DNA of 54,543 bases, from assembly GCA_902776435.1 (NCBI GenBank), contig CACYQB010000019.1:1-54543 (forward strand), read 5' to 3'. Source of the stretch: an uncultured Bacteroidales bacterium. Its GTDB lineage: Bacteria > Bacteroidota > Bacteroidia > Bacteroidales > Muribaculaceae. Made by a program: the position numbers and the translations under genes. Shown here in pieces: positions 7,985 to 15,622 of this stretch; within the stretch, counting starts at the first letter, position 1; each line of letters starts with the position of its first letter. Under the pieces are notes generated by a model that saw only the letters and a list, made by a program, of their open reading frames with translations, had not been told where the DNA came from and ran no database searches.

Positions 7985-10153
7985 TTATTTAAGGTATTGG
8001 TTGTAGAATTCGAGGGCGCGTTTGTAGACCACGTAGCGAGCCGAGCAGTCGCGGATGCTGTGGTTCATGTTGGGGAACACCATCATGTCGCAGGTGCGGT
8101 TCATGTCAACCAACTTGGAGACATACTGCATCGAGTTGACAATGTGCACGTTATCGTCTGCGCTGCCAAACATGATGAGCACGCGGCCGTTGAGATTCTC
8201 GGCACGGTTCAGCGGGAAATTGCTGTAGCCCTCGGGGTTCTCTTGAGGCGTGCGCATGTAGCGCTCGGTGTAGATGCTGTCATAGTAACGCCATGTCGTC
8301 ACGGGGGCGATGCTCACGCCACAGGCATAGTTGCTGCCGGGTTCACTCATTGCCATCAACGTTTGGAAACCGCCGTAGCTCCATCCCATGATGCCGATGT
8401 GGTCGGCATCGACCCATGGCAGGCTGGCCATGTAGTTGGCTGCTGCTACTGCGTCCTCGGTTTCATATTTGCCCAGGTTCAGGTAGGTGATGGACTCAAA
8501 AGCTTTGCCCCGGAATCCTGTACCGCGGCTATCCACCTCGCACACGATGTAACCCTCGGTGGCGAAGTACTGTTCCCAGCCCATGCGCCACTTGTTCAGC
8601 ACCTCCTGTGAGCCGGGGCCGTTGTAGTGCTCCATGATGACAGGATATTTCTTGTTGGGGTCGAAGTCCACTGGCTTAATCATGTAACCGTTAAGGGTAT
8701 AGCCGTCATGCTCCATGGTGAAGAATTCTTTCTTGGGAACATCAACTGCCGTGTAGCGGCGCGCATATTCCTCGTTGAGCTGCAGGTCGCGGACGCGTTT
8801 TCCTTTGCGGTCATAGATGCGGTACTGGTTAGGCGTCTGTGCATCGCTATAGCAACCCACGTAATAACTAAAGTCTCCGTTGAAGATGGCAGACGCAGTG
8901 CCCTGACCATCAGTGGTTGACGGTGCGAGGCGTGTTACTTTCCCCTTGGCGTCCACGTACTCGACAACACGGTTCAGCGGGCCGCATGACGACTGATAGT
9001 AGAAACGCTTGGTCGCCTTGTCGTAGCCATAGAATTGCGAGATGATGCGCTCGTTGTCGTTGGTCAACTGGCGCATCAGGTTACCCTCGAGATCATACTG
9101 GTAGAGCTGCATATAGCCCGAGCGCTCGCTGGGGATGACGAAGAAATTGTCCTCGTATTGTACCTGCTGGCTGGTCTCGGCGTCCACCCAGGTGTCTGAC
9201 GTCTCGTGATACACCTGCTTGGCATCGCCCGTCATCGGATTAACGGCATAGATGCGCAGGTCGTTCTGGTGGCGGTTCAGGCGTTGCACCATCAGGCGCT
9301 GTGGGTCAGGGCTGAAGGTGATATGGCACACGTAATCCTCTTCGTCAAGGGGCACGTTGAGTTTCTTGAAGGTGCCATCTACCACGTCATAGCAGTGAAC
9401 GCTCACCACTGAGTTCTTCTCGCCGGCAACAGGGTACTTGAAGTCATATCGGCCAGGATAGAGGGCATACTCGTCACGCGGGTTGCACGTGCCCTGATAG
9501 ATGACCATCGAGGCCATTTTCACCTGGCTCTCGTCCCAGCGCAGGAAGGCCAGCGAACGACTGTCACTAGACCAGTTGAGGGTGTTGAGCATCCCCAATT
9601 CCTCCTGATAAACCCAGTCGGGCACGCCATAGATGATCTTATTCTTCTCGCCGTCACGCGTCACTTGCACGGTTGTGCCATCGACGAGGTTGCGCACAAA
9701 CACGTTATTGCCTTTGACATAGGCCACGCGCTTGCCGTCGGGCGAGAGGGTGGCGATTTCCTCACCGCCGCCGTCGCTCAGGGCCTTCATCGTCTTGTTC
9801 TTGAGGTCATACACGTAGTAGTCGGCGCTGAAACTGTAACGGTAAATTTCCTGGGAGTTGTTCCACAGCAGGACATAGGCGCCATCGGCGGTTACCTCAA
9901 AATCGTCCCAGCCCGTCACCATTTCGTTGCTGGTGTCCACCAGGACGCTCTCGTCGCCCTTGGCATAGCTGATGCGCTTAATGGCGTTACCGTCGTCACT
10001 CAAGCGGTAAAAGTAACGGCCGTCACTCTTGGAAGGTTGCATCGCACCGATGCCACGGGGCGAATTGCCGCGCAGCACACATTCCTCAAGCGTCAATGCG
10101 CTTGTACCCATGGCCATCACCAGCATGGCCATCATCAAAAATATCTTTTTCAT
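7985..10153 (-). CDS. Dipeptidyl peptidase IV (S9B family)
   Basis: An exported serine exopeptidase that removes X-Pro (or X-Ala) dipeptides, used by gut and oral Bacteroidales to digest proline-rich peptides. From ATG 10153 it has 722 residues. A TTG two codons upstream also keeps the frame, but ATG directly precedes the signal peptide (KKIFLMMAMLVMAMGTSA). Residues about 40-480 form the DPP-IV beta-propeller. The alpha/beta-hydrolase domain follows, with GWSYGGF (nucleophile Ser about 592), the Asp in GSADDNVH and the His in MNHSI near the end. The glutamate pair that anchors the substrate N-terminus is probably in YQEELGML. It starts 17 bases after bcp on the same strand, a likely operon. 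Confidence 0.92.
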   Translation of the reverse strand: MKKIFLMMAMLVMAMGTSALTLEECVLRGNSPRGIGAMQPSKSDGRYFYRLSDDGNAIKRISYAKGDESVLVDTSNEMVTGWDDFEVTADGAYVLLWNNSQEIYRYSFSADYYVYDLKNKTMKALSDGGGEEIATLSPDGKRVAYVKGNNVFVRNLVDGTTVQVTRDGEKNKIIYGVPDWVYQEELGMLNTLNWSSDSRSLAFLRWDESQVKMASMVIYQGTCNPRDEYALYPGRYDFKYPVAGEKNSVVSVHCYDVVDGTFKKLNVPLDEEDYVCHITFSPDPQRLMVQRLNRHQNDLRIYAVNPMTGDAKQVYHETSDTWVDAETSQQVQYEDNFFVIPSERSGYMQLYQYDLEGNLMRQLTNDNERIISQFYGYDKATKRFYYQSSCGPLNRVVEYVDAKGKVTRLAPSTTDGQGTASAIFNGDFSYYVGCYSDAQTPNQYRIYDRKGKRVRDLQLNEEYARRYTAVDVPKKEFFTMEHDGYTLNGYMIKPVDFDPNKKYPVIMEHYNGPGSQEVLNKWRMGWEQYFATEGYIVCEVDSRGTGFRGKAFESITYLNLGKYETEDAVAAANYMASLPWVDADHIGIMGWSYGGFQTLMAMSEPGSNYACGVSIAPVTTWRYYDSIYTERYMRTPQENPEGYSNFPLNRAENLNGRVLIMFGSADDNVHIVNSMQYVSKLVDMNRTCDMMVFPNMNHSIRDCSARYVVYKRALEFYNQYLK

Positions 10154-10170
10154 AGTCAAACTATTCTCTA

Positions 10171-10626
10171 TTAACTATTTACTAACTCCAGGATTTGGTT
10201 AGCGCTGTCCTTGGTGTTCACTTTCTCAATGATGTGCGTGACAACGCCCTGTTCATCAATAATGAAGGTTGTGCGCACTGTGCCCATATAGGTGCGGCCC
10301 GCCATTTTCTTTTCACGCCAGACGCCAAAGGCCTGATTCAGTGTAGTGTCCTCGTCTGCAATAAGCGGAAAGGGAAGGCTATATTTCTCGGCAAACTTCT
10401 GGTGGCTCTTGGCACTGTCCTTGCTCACGCCGAGCAGGGCAAATCCTGCGCGCTTCAAGGCGCCATAGCCTGTAGCCAGACTGCAAGCCTCGGCGGTGCA
10501 GCCGGGGGTGTTGTCCTTCGGGTAGAAATAAATAATCAGTTTTTTGCCTGCAAAGTCGCTGGCCTTCACTTCGTTGCCATTCATGTCAACGCCCAAGTTC
10601 TCGGGTATTTTGTCTCCAATTTTCAT
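10171..10626 (-). CDS. bcp: Thioredoxin-dependent peroxiredoxin (BCP/PrxQ)
   Basis: The 151-residue cytoplasmic peroxiredoxin reduces hydrogen and alkyl peroxides with electrons from thioredoxin. The peroxidatic Cys43 lies in DNTPGCTAEAC, with a second Cys48 five residues later, the arrangement of atypical two-Cys PrxQ enzymes. YFYPKDNTPGCT and GVSKDSAKSHQKF are typical of the family. It is the first gene of a likely two-gene transcript with DPP-IV and has its own -7 box upstream. Confidence 0.93.
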   Translation of the reverse strand: MKIGDKIPENLGVDMNGNEVKASDFAGKKLIIYFYPKDNTPGCTAEACSLATGYGALKRAGFALLGVSKDSAKSHQKFAEKYSLPFPLIADEDTTLNQAFGVWREKKMAGRTYMGTVRTTFIIDEQGVVTHIIEKVNTKDSANQILELVNS

Positions 10627-10660
10627 AGCGTCATTCGTTTTTAATAGTTATTTCATTTCA

Positions 10661-10668
10661 CAAAGTTA
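10661..10668 (-). promoter_or_regulatory. Promoter -7 box of bcp
   Basis: TAACTTTG on the minus strand matches TAnnTTTG and gives a leader of about 30 nt to the bcp ATG. A TTG at the expected -33 distance is not evident. Confidence 0.5.
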
Positions 10669-10782
10669 CAACAAATTCTCCTAAATCATCGTTCGGTCCA
10701 TGCTAATTTTGATGGAAATGAATGCTGGCACCAAAGAATCCGTTAAATTTTGCGAAATAAAATCGCAAATCAGGGTTAAGGC

Positions 10783-10813
10783 TTGTACATCTTAGAAAAA
10801 AAGAGTAATTTTG
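10783..10813 (+). promoter_or_regulatory. Promoter of bamD
   Basis: TTG (10783-10785), a 20-base spacer and TAATTTTG (10806-10813) match the Bacteroidota promoter. Transcription would begin near 10820, which places the ATG at 10822 at the very 5' end and favours the ATG at 10843. Confidence 0.65.
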
Positions 10814-10842
10814 CGGGCTAAATGCGCAAAAACGAGTTTTTG

Positions 10843-11649
10843 ATGATCAAGAAGTTGACGATAATATTGGCGATGGCTTGTGTGCTGATGGGCTGTGGCG
10901 AGTACAACAAGGTGATGAAAAGCAGTGACTTGGAGTACAAATATGCCTATGCCAAGAAAGCGTTTGAAAACAAGCGTTATGCCCAGGCCTATACCATTTT
11001 GGGAGAACTGGTGCCCATATTCCGTGGCACGCCCAAGGCCGAGGAATCGCTCTATCTGCTGGCTCTGAGTTACTACGAGAACAAGGACTATATCAGTTCT
11101 GGTTCTTACTTTAAGCAGTATTATCAGCGTTATCCTCGCGGACAGTATGCTGAGCTGGCTCGCTTCTATGCCGGTTATGGCTACTATCTCGACTCGCCTG
11201 ACGTGCAGTTGGACCAGACCGAGACCATCCGTGCCATGGAGGAGTTGCAGGCCTTCTTGGACTATTTCCCCAAGAGCGACAAGGCCTCGATTGCCCAGAG
11301 TGCCGTGTTTGAACTTCAGGACAAGTTAGTCCTCAAGGAACTGCAGAATGCAACGCTCTATTACAACCTGGGTAACTACATGGGCAATAACTATGAGAGT
11401 GCTGTGATTACGGCTAAGAACGCCATCAAGGACTACCCCTATAGTAAATATAAGGAGGAATTGGAGATGCTCGTGCTCCGTGCCCGTTTCAAGGAAGCCA
11501 GCGAGAGTGTCGTTGAGAAAAAACTGGATCGTTTCCGCACGGTCATCGACGAGTACTACTCGTTTGTCAACGACTACCCCGAGAGCTCCATGCGCAAGGA
11601 GGCCGACAACATTTTCAAGATTGCCAATAAGTATGTCAACGGCAATTAA
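10843..11649 (+). CDS. bamD: Outer-membrane assembly lipoprotein BamD
   Basis: BamD is the essential lipoprotein partner of BamA in inserting beta-barrels into the outer membrane. The 268-residue protein starts with a lipoprotein signal peptide whose lipobox (VLMGC, then GEYNKV) puts the lipid-bearing Cys near residue 18. TPR-like helical hairpins follow (YAYAKKAFENKRYAQAYTIL; ESLYLLALSYYENKDYISSG), as in the BamD/YfiO family. An ATG seven codons upstream is in frame, but the promoter at 10806-10813 would make it nearly leaderless, so I prefer this start. The gene is followed by the omega-like RNA polymerase subunit, an order I recall from other Bacteroidota. Confidence 0.9.
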   Translation: MIKKLTIILAMACVLMGCGEYNKVMKSSDLEYKYAYAKKAFENKRYAQAYTILGELVPIFRGTPKAEESLYLLALSYYENKDYISSGSYFKQYYQRYPRGQYAELARFYAGYGYYLDSPDVQLDQTETIRAMEELQAFLDYFPKSDKASIAQSAVFELQDKLVLKELQNATLYYNLGNYMGNNYESAVITAKNAIKDYPYSKYKEELEMLVLRARFKEASESVVEKKLDRFRTVIDEYYSFVNDYPESSMRKEADNIFKIANKYVNGN

Positions 11650-11696
11650 GTGAATTAAGAACTAAACAATACATTATAATAAATTTCAAGTAAGAC

Positions 11697-12029
11697 ATGG
11701 ATTACAAGAAAACTAACGCGCCACTCACGACAACGGTGCATGACATTATCGAGATGGCAGAGCCCACGGGCAACATCTATGAGACCGTTTGCATCATCAG
11801 CAAGCGTGCCAATCAGATTGCTGCTGAGATGAAGTCCGACCTTGAGAAGAAACTTCAGGAGTTTGCTACAATGAGCGACAACCTCGAAGAAATCAGCGAG
11901 AACCGTGAGCAGATTGAGATCTCTAAATACTACGAGAAACTTCCAAAGCCCACGTTGATAGCGACTCAGGAATACTTGGAAGACAAGTTAGCATATCGCA
12001 ACTTGGCAAAAGAAAAAGAGGAATTTTAA
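11697..12029 (+). CDS. rpoZ: RNA polymerase omega subunit (Rpb6/RpoZ family)
   Basis: The 110-residue protein fits the Bacteroidota omega/Rpb6-like subunit that helps fold and hold the beta' subunit. Visible are GNIYETVCIISKRANQIAAEM, matching the omega helix with its conserved Arg-Ala-Asn-Gln-Ile, and a charged C-terminal region (YLEDKLAYRNLAKEKEEF). It lies 47 bases after bamD on the same strand, consistent with co-transcription, and a strong terminator follows directly. Annotation pipelines often call this a hypothetical protein. Confidence 0.8.
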   Translation: MDYKKTNAPLTTTVHDIIEMAEPTGNIYETVCIISKRANQIAAEMKSDLEKKLQEFATMSDNLEEISENREQIEISKYYEKLPKPTLIATQEYLEDKLAYRNLAKEKEEF

Positions 12030-12034
12030 AGTTA

Positions 12035-12062
12035 ACGGCGCCCGCAAGGCGCCGTTTGTTTG
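12035..12062 (+). terminator. Terminator of bamD-rpoZ
   Basis: A perfect 8-bp GC-rich stem (ACGGCGCC / GGCGCCGT) with loop CGCAA is followed by TTGTTT, six bases after the rpoZ stop. Confidence 0.85.
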
Positions 12063-12085
12063 GTGTATGGGTGTATCTTCAACAA

Positions 12086-12796
12086 TTACTCGAGTCTTGC
12101 GGCAGATAGTGTGAAAACAGAAACCTTCGCATTGGGGATGGCTTTAAGCGCGTTGGCGCAGACGATGAGGGTGGAACCTGTGGTGATGACGTCATCGACC
12201 AGAAGGATGTGTTTGCCGGCCAGTTGGTCGGTTTCTTTTTTCAGGGCGTAGTTGCCTTGGATGTTTTGCCAGCGTTCGAGTGCCCCCTTGTGGGTCTGGG
12301 TGGAGTGGGGACGTACCGCTTCTAGGGTTTCAACATAGGGGATGCCTAGAGCGTCTGCTATGCCGCGGGCCAGGTATTCGCTCTGGTTGTAGCCACGATG
12401 GGCGATTTTGCTGCGATGCAGGGGCACTGCGGTGACGATGTCGATGCCGTCAAAGAAATGGCTGCCCTGCATGTCGCGTACGGCTCGGGCCGTGAGCCAA
12501 CGGCCCATCCCAGGCGTGCTGTGGTACTTGATGTCGTGGAGGATTGACGCATAAGGTGAACCCTTCTCATAGAAGAAATAGGCGGTAGCGCGTTCGATGG
12601 GCACCTTTCCGGCAAAGTGCTGTTCCATGGTGTTGAAATCGACTTCCTCATATCGGGTGCGTGGCAAGGCTGCAAGACACTTGCGGCACAACCACACCTC
12701 GTCCCCGTCGAGTGCCTTACCGCACACGGGGCAGATGCGAGGCATTACCATGTCGGCCGCCGCGTTAAGCCATTGTTTAATCGTCTTCAGCATCAA
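12086..12796 (-). CDS. ComF family phosphoribosyltransferase-like protein
   Basis: The 236-residue protein has the ComF layout: an N-terminal zinc finger (CPVCGKALDGDEVWLCRKC, about residues 20-38) and a type I phosphoribosyltransferase domain with a PRPP-binding loop (ILLVDDVITTGSTL). In naturally competent bacteria ComF assists DNA uptake into the cytosol. The biochemical role in Bacteroidales is not settled. Its start overlaps the end of recX by 20 bases, suggesting coupled translation. Confidence 0.88.
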   Translation of the reverse strand: MMLKTIKQWLNAAADMVMPRICPVCGKALDGDEVWLCRKCLAALPRTRYEEVDFNTMEQHFAGKVPIERATAYFFYEKGSPYASILHDIKYHSTPGMGRWLTARAVRDMQGSHFFDGIDIVTAVPLHRSKIAHRGYNQSEYLARGIADALGIPYVETLEAVRPHSTQTHKGALERWQNIQGNYALKKETDQLAGKHILLVDDVITTGSTLIVCANALKAIPNAKVSVFTLSAARLE

Positions 12797-13271
12797 TCTG
12801 TGTCACTTGCTTCACACATTCGCTTGACAAAGACGCTTCAAAACCTCTTGATGCAGCGAAGCGCATCATTGCAGCCCATGCTGCACGTGGTTCACGGCCT
12901 TTCACCATGCGCCACTTGGAGCGTAGCAGTTCGACGAGGCGTTCGCGGTATGCATCGTCGTCAATCGCGTTCATGGCATCGTCAATCGTTTCGGCAGAAA
13001 TGCCTTTCTGTCTTAACTGATGGGCGATTTTGATTCTGCCCCAGCCATTCAGGGCAAAACGATCCTTGACAAAGGCCCTGGCATAGCGAGCCTCGTCCAG
13101 AAAGCCCTGCTCGGTGAGTTGATGCAGAATCTCGTTCACTTCATTTCCGCTCAGTCCCCACTTGAACAATTTGTCACGGATGTCGCTTGTAGCCTGTTCG
13201 CTGCGCGCGCATAGTGCTGCAGCACGGTTCATGGCTTGGGCTGGGGTGAGCGGCTGTTTGGGGTTACTCAT
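12777..13271 (-). CDS. recX: Regulatory protein RecX
   Basis: RecX binds RecA and limits filament growth and strand exchange. The 164-residue form starting at ATG 13271 has the three-helix repeats of the family (EQATSDIRDKLFKWGLSGNE; LTEQGFLDEARYARAFVKDR; GWGRIKIAHQLRQKGIS). An in-frame ATG at 13298 would add nine residues but overlap the patatin gene by 35 bases; ATG 13271 overlaps by 8. The 3' end overlaps comF by 20 bases. The C-terminal part is longer than in minimal RecX proteins, as is common in Bacteroidota. Confidence 0.88.
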   Translation of the reverse strand: MSNPKQPLTPAQAMNRAAALCARSEQATSDIRDKLFKWGLSGNEVNEILHQLTEQGFLDEARYARAFVKDRFALNGWGRIKIAHQLRQKGISAETIDDAMNAIDDDAYRERLVELLRSKWRMVKGREPRAAWAAMMRFAASRGFEASLSSECVKQVTQIDAEDD

Positions 13272-14163
13272 GGCTTTCGGTTGGTGAGGAACTGTCATTT
13301 TCGCCAGCCAGGAACTTCATGAGTTCGTCAAGGCGTTGTAGCGCCTCTTCGCGCCCTTGCTGGTACACGCGGTTCATCTCCATGGCATCGTGGGTGGTGC
13401 GACTCACGTCCAGCGGCTTCAAAGGTCTGAAGACAAAGGCTGTCCCCTTGCGCTCCTCTTCCCGCACTAGTTGCACCTGTTTATTGTATAGGGCCGGGCG
13501 ATGCTTCAGTGCCTCGATGACCTTGGGGTACTTGCGCAACAGGGGTTTCATGAGCCACATGCCGTGCTCTGCCGTCTTGCGGTAGCCTTCCTCGCGCGTG
13601 AGGATGACCACATTGCGCTCATATCCCTTGTTCATCATGAACTCTAGGGGAATAGAATCGGCAAGACCTCCGTCAAGCAAAAACCGTCCGCCCACTTCGA
13701 CGGGCTGGGCAACCACAGGCATGGATGCCGAGGCGCGGATCCACTCAAAGAAATCATCATTCACATGGTCCAAACGCTGATAGACACCGTCTCCCGAGTT
13801 CACGTCAAAACATACTGCATAGCACTCCATGGGAGAGTCCTCGAATGCATTGTAATCAAATATGTCGTAATGCCTGGGAACCTGGTGGTAAGCGAACCAG
13901 GCATTGTAGTAGTTGCCGGTTTTCAACAGGGACCATATGCCGCTGTAACGGCGGTCCTTGGCAAAGCGCACGTTGTAACGCAAGGCACGTCCCACCTGTC
14001 CGGACTTGTAATTGCAGCCAAACGCGATGCCGGCCGACACTCCGACCATGCCGTCGAGATATATGTGATTTTCCATGAGCACGTCCAGAATGCCGCAGGT
14101 GTACATGCCACGCATGCCACCGCCCTCCAGTACGATGCCAATTTTGCCATTAGCCATATTCAA
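13264..14163 (-). CDS. Patatin-like phospholipase
   Basis: The 299-residue cytoplasmic lipid acyl hydrolase has the patatin catalytic dyad. The oxyanion loop is EGGGMRGMYTCG (residues about 13-24), the nucleophile elbow is GVSAG (Ser about 43) and the catalytic Asp lies in LLDGGLADSIP. The family cleaves fatty acids from phospholipids or triacylglycerols; the substrate here is unknown. The C-terminal ~90 residues match the accessory region found in YjjU-like patatins. It is the first gene of an overlapping patatin-recX-comF cluster with a good promoter upstream. Confidence 0.88.
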   Translation of the reverse strand: MNMANGKIGIVLEGGGMRGMYTCGILDVLMENHIYLDGMVGVSAGIAFGCNYKSGQVGRALRYNVRFAKDRRYSGIWSLLKTGNYYNAWFAYHQVPRHYDIFDYNAFEDSPMECYAVCFDVNSGDGVYQRLDHVNDDFFEWIRASASMPVVAQPVEVGGRFLLDGGLADSIPLEFMMNKGYERNVVILTREEGYRKTAEHGMWLMKPLLRKYPKVIEALKHRPALYNKQVQLVREEERKGTAFVFRPLKPLDVSRTTHDAMEMNRVYQQGREEALQRLDELMKFLAGENDSSSPTESHE

Positions 14164-14186
14164 AAAGATGTGTAGTTAATTCACTG

Positions 14187-14217
14187 CAAAGTTAATGTTT
14201 TTTTCTGATTTGGCAAA
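14187..14217 (-). promoter_or_regulatory. Promoter of the patatin-recX-comF cluster
   Basis: On the minus strand TTTG (14214-14217), a 19-base spacer and TAACTTTG (14187-14194) match the Bacteroidota consensus exactly. The leader would be about 15-20 nt. Confidence 0.75.
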
Positions 14218-14357
14218 TATCTCTTTCTTGCTGTTCAGGACGGGCCTTGATTTAAGTAGTTATTGCCGCGTTAACAAGTTTTTTGGTTTTTTCTTGTGGT
14301 AATGTGTCTCCTAACCGCAATTATTTTGCTAATTTCGCACATCTTTTTGAACCTTTA

Positions 14358-15020
14358 ATGACCAAGATGAAGAAATTAGATACCCTTCTTGCCGAGAAAC
14401 TGATGCAAATCAGTGCGATCAAGTTACAGCCCGATAGCCCGTTTGCTTGGGCAACAGGTTGGAATTCACCGATTTATACCGACTTAAGGATGACGCTTTC
14501 CTATCCCGAGGTGCGCAACCTCATCAAGGTGGAGATGGCGAGGCTCATCATGGAGAACTTCGGTGATGCCGATGTGATTGCCGGCATCGCGACGGGAGCA
14601 ATCGCCCATGGCGCGCTGGTTGCCGACTCGTTGGCGTTGCCCATGGTGTATGTGCGCTCCACGCCCAAGGATCATGGCCTCGAGAATCTCATCGAGGGAG
14701 ACATCAAGCCGGGGCAGAAAGTCGTTCTCATCGAGGATCAGCTCTCGACGGGTAATAACTGCCTGAAGTGCTTGAAAACCGTGCAAGAAGCAGGCGGTAT
14801 CGTCTTGGGTGCAGTGGTCATCTTTGACTATCAGTTCTCAATTGCTGCCAAGGGCCTCAAGCGTGCCAAATTGCCGATCATCACCCTGACGAACTTTGAA
14901 ACGATGCTCGACGTCGCCATGGACAGTGGCAAGGTGACCCAGGCCGATGCCGAAGCCCTCCAGCAGTGGCACAATGACCCAGAGTCATGGACACCTGCAG
15001 GCTTTGACGCGGTAGATTAA
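14358..15020 (+). CDS. pyrE: Orotate phosphoribosyltransferase
   Basis: PyrE joins orotate to PRPP to make OMP in pyrimidine synthesis. The 220-residue protein has the PRPP-binding motif VVLIEDQLSTGNNCLK and family segments SPIYTDLRMTLSYPEVRN, GIATGAIAHGALVAD and YVRSTPKDHGLEN. ATG 14358 or ATG 14367 are the plausible starts. A longer open frame to 14283 would overlap the likely promoter (near-match box TAATTTCG at 14330-14337). A SRPBCC-fold gene follows 41 bases later, probably in the same transcript. Confidence 0.92.
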   Translation: MTKMKKLDTLLAEKLMQISAIKLQPDSPFAWATGWNSPIYTDLRMTLSYPEVRNLIKVEMARLIMENFGDADVIAGIATGAIAHGALVADSLALPMVYVRSTPKDHGLENLIEGDIKPGQKVVLIEDQLSTGNNCLKCLKTVQEAGGIVLGAVVIFDYQFSIAAKGLKRAKLPIITLTNFETMLDVAMDSGKVTQADAEALQQWHNDPESWTPAGFDAVD

Positions 15021-15061
15021 AAAAGTGATATCTAAAAACTAAAAACTGACAACTAAAGAAA

Positions 15062-15505
15062 ATGGAATCTTTCAAGAGTGATCCTCATGCCATTGCGTGT
15101 GACGCGGCAACCATTTATAGCAAACTCACCAATCCTTCCCACATCCAGCAACTTATAGAGGCCAATGCCGATAGGATTGAAGGCGAAGCCCGTCAGCATC
15201 TCGATACTGTCAAGTTTGGCGATGATTTCATCGCCATCCAGTCTCCGATGGGCGAGGTGACCCTTGCACTCGACCACGCCAATAGTGTTGAGGGCCAGCG
15301 TGTGGTCTATACCGCCTCCCAATCACCTGTGCCCATCAATATGGTCATTAATCTTGAGGCTCAGCCCGATGAGACCACGATGAGCACAGCAGAACTGCAG
15401 TTACAGTTGCCATTCTTCATGCGCAAGATGGTCGAGGGTCAGTTGCAGGAAGGCGCCAACCGCTTTGGCGAACTGCTCGCGCGCATCCCCTTCGACAAAC
15501 TGTAA
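15062..15505 (+). CDS. SRPBCC-family protein (polyketide cyclase-like fold)
   Basis: The 147-residue soluble protein resembles small START/SRPBCC proteins: an N-terminal helix-strand segment (AIACDAATIYSKLTNPSHI), a beta-rich middle and a long C-terminal helix ending MVEGQLQEGANRFGELLARI, which packs over the ligand cavity in this fold. The ligand is unknown. It follows pyrE, an order I recall in other Bacteroidales but cannot check here. A terminator lies 33 bases after the stop. Confidence 0.65.
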   Translation: MESFKSDPHAIACDAATIYSKLTNPSHIQQLIEANADRIEGEARQHLDTVKFGDDFIAIQSPMGEVTLALDHANSVEGQRVVYTASQSPVPINMVINLEAQPDETTMSTAELQLQLPFFMRKMVEGQLQEGANRFGELLARIPFDKL

Positions 15506-15537
15506 ACCGAATAATCGTTAAATAACTATAAGTTAGA

Positions 15538-15565
15538 GCGCAACCGCTTGTGGTTGCGCTTTTTT
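15538..15565 (+). terminator. Terminator of pyrE-SRPBCC unit
   Basis: A perfect 8-bp stem GCGCAACC/GGTTGCGC with loop GCTTGT is followed by TTTTTT. It overlaps the next gene's promoter by a few bases. Confidence 0.85.
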
Positions 15566-15577
15566 GCGTTATCTTTG
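15548..15577 (+). promoter_or_regulatory. Promoter of the GHL10 gene
   Basis: TTG (15548-15550), 19 bases, then TATCTTTG (15570-15577). The -33 element lies in the loop of the preceding terminator hairpin. The leader would be about 40 nt. Confidence 0.6.
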
Positions 15578-15622
15578 CCACGTGTAAAGGTATTTTAACG
15601 ATTAACCACAAATATTTAGGAT

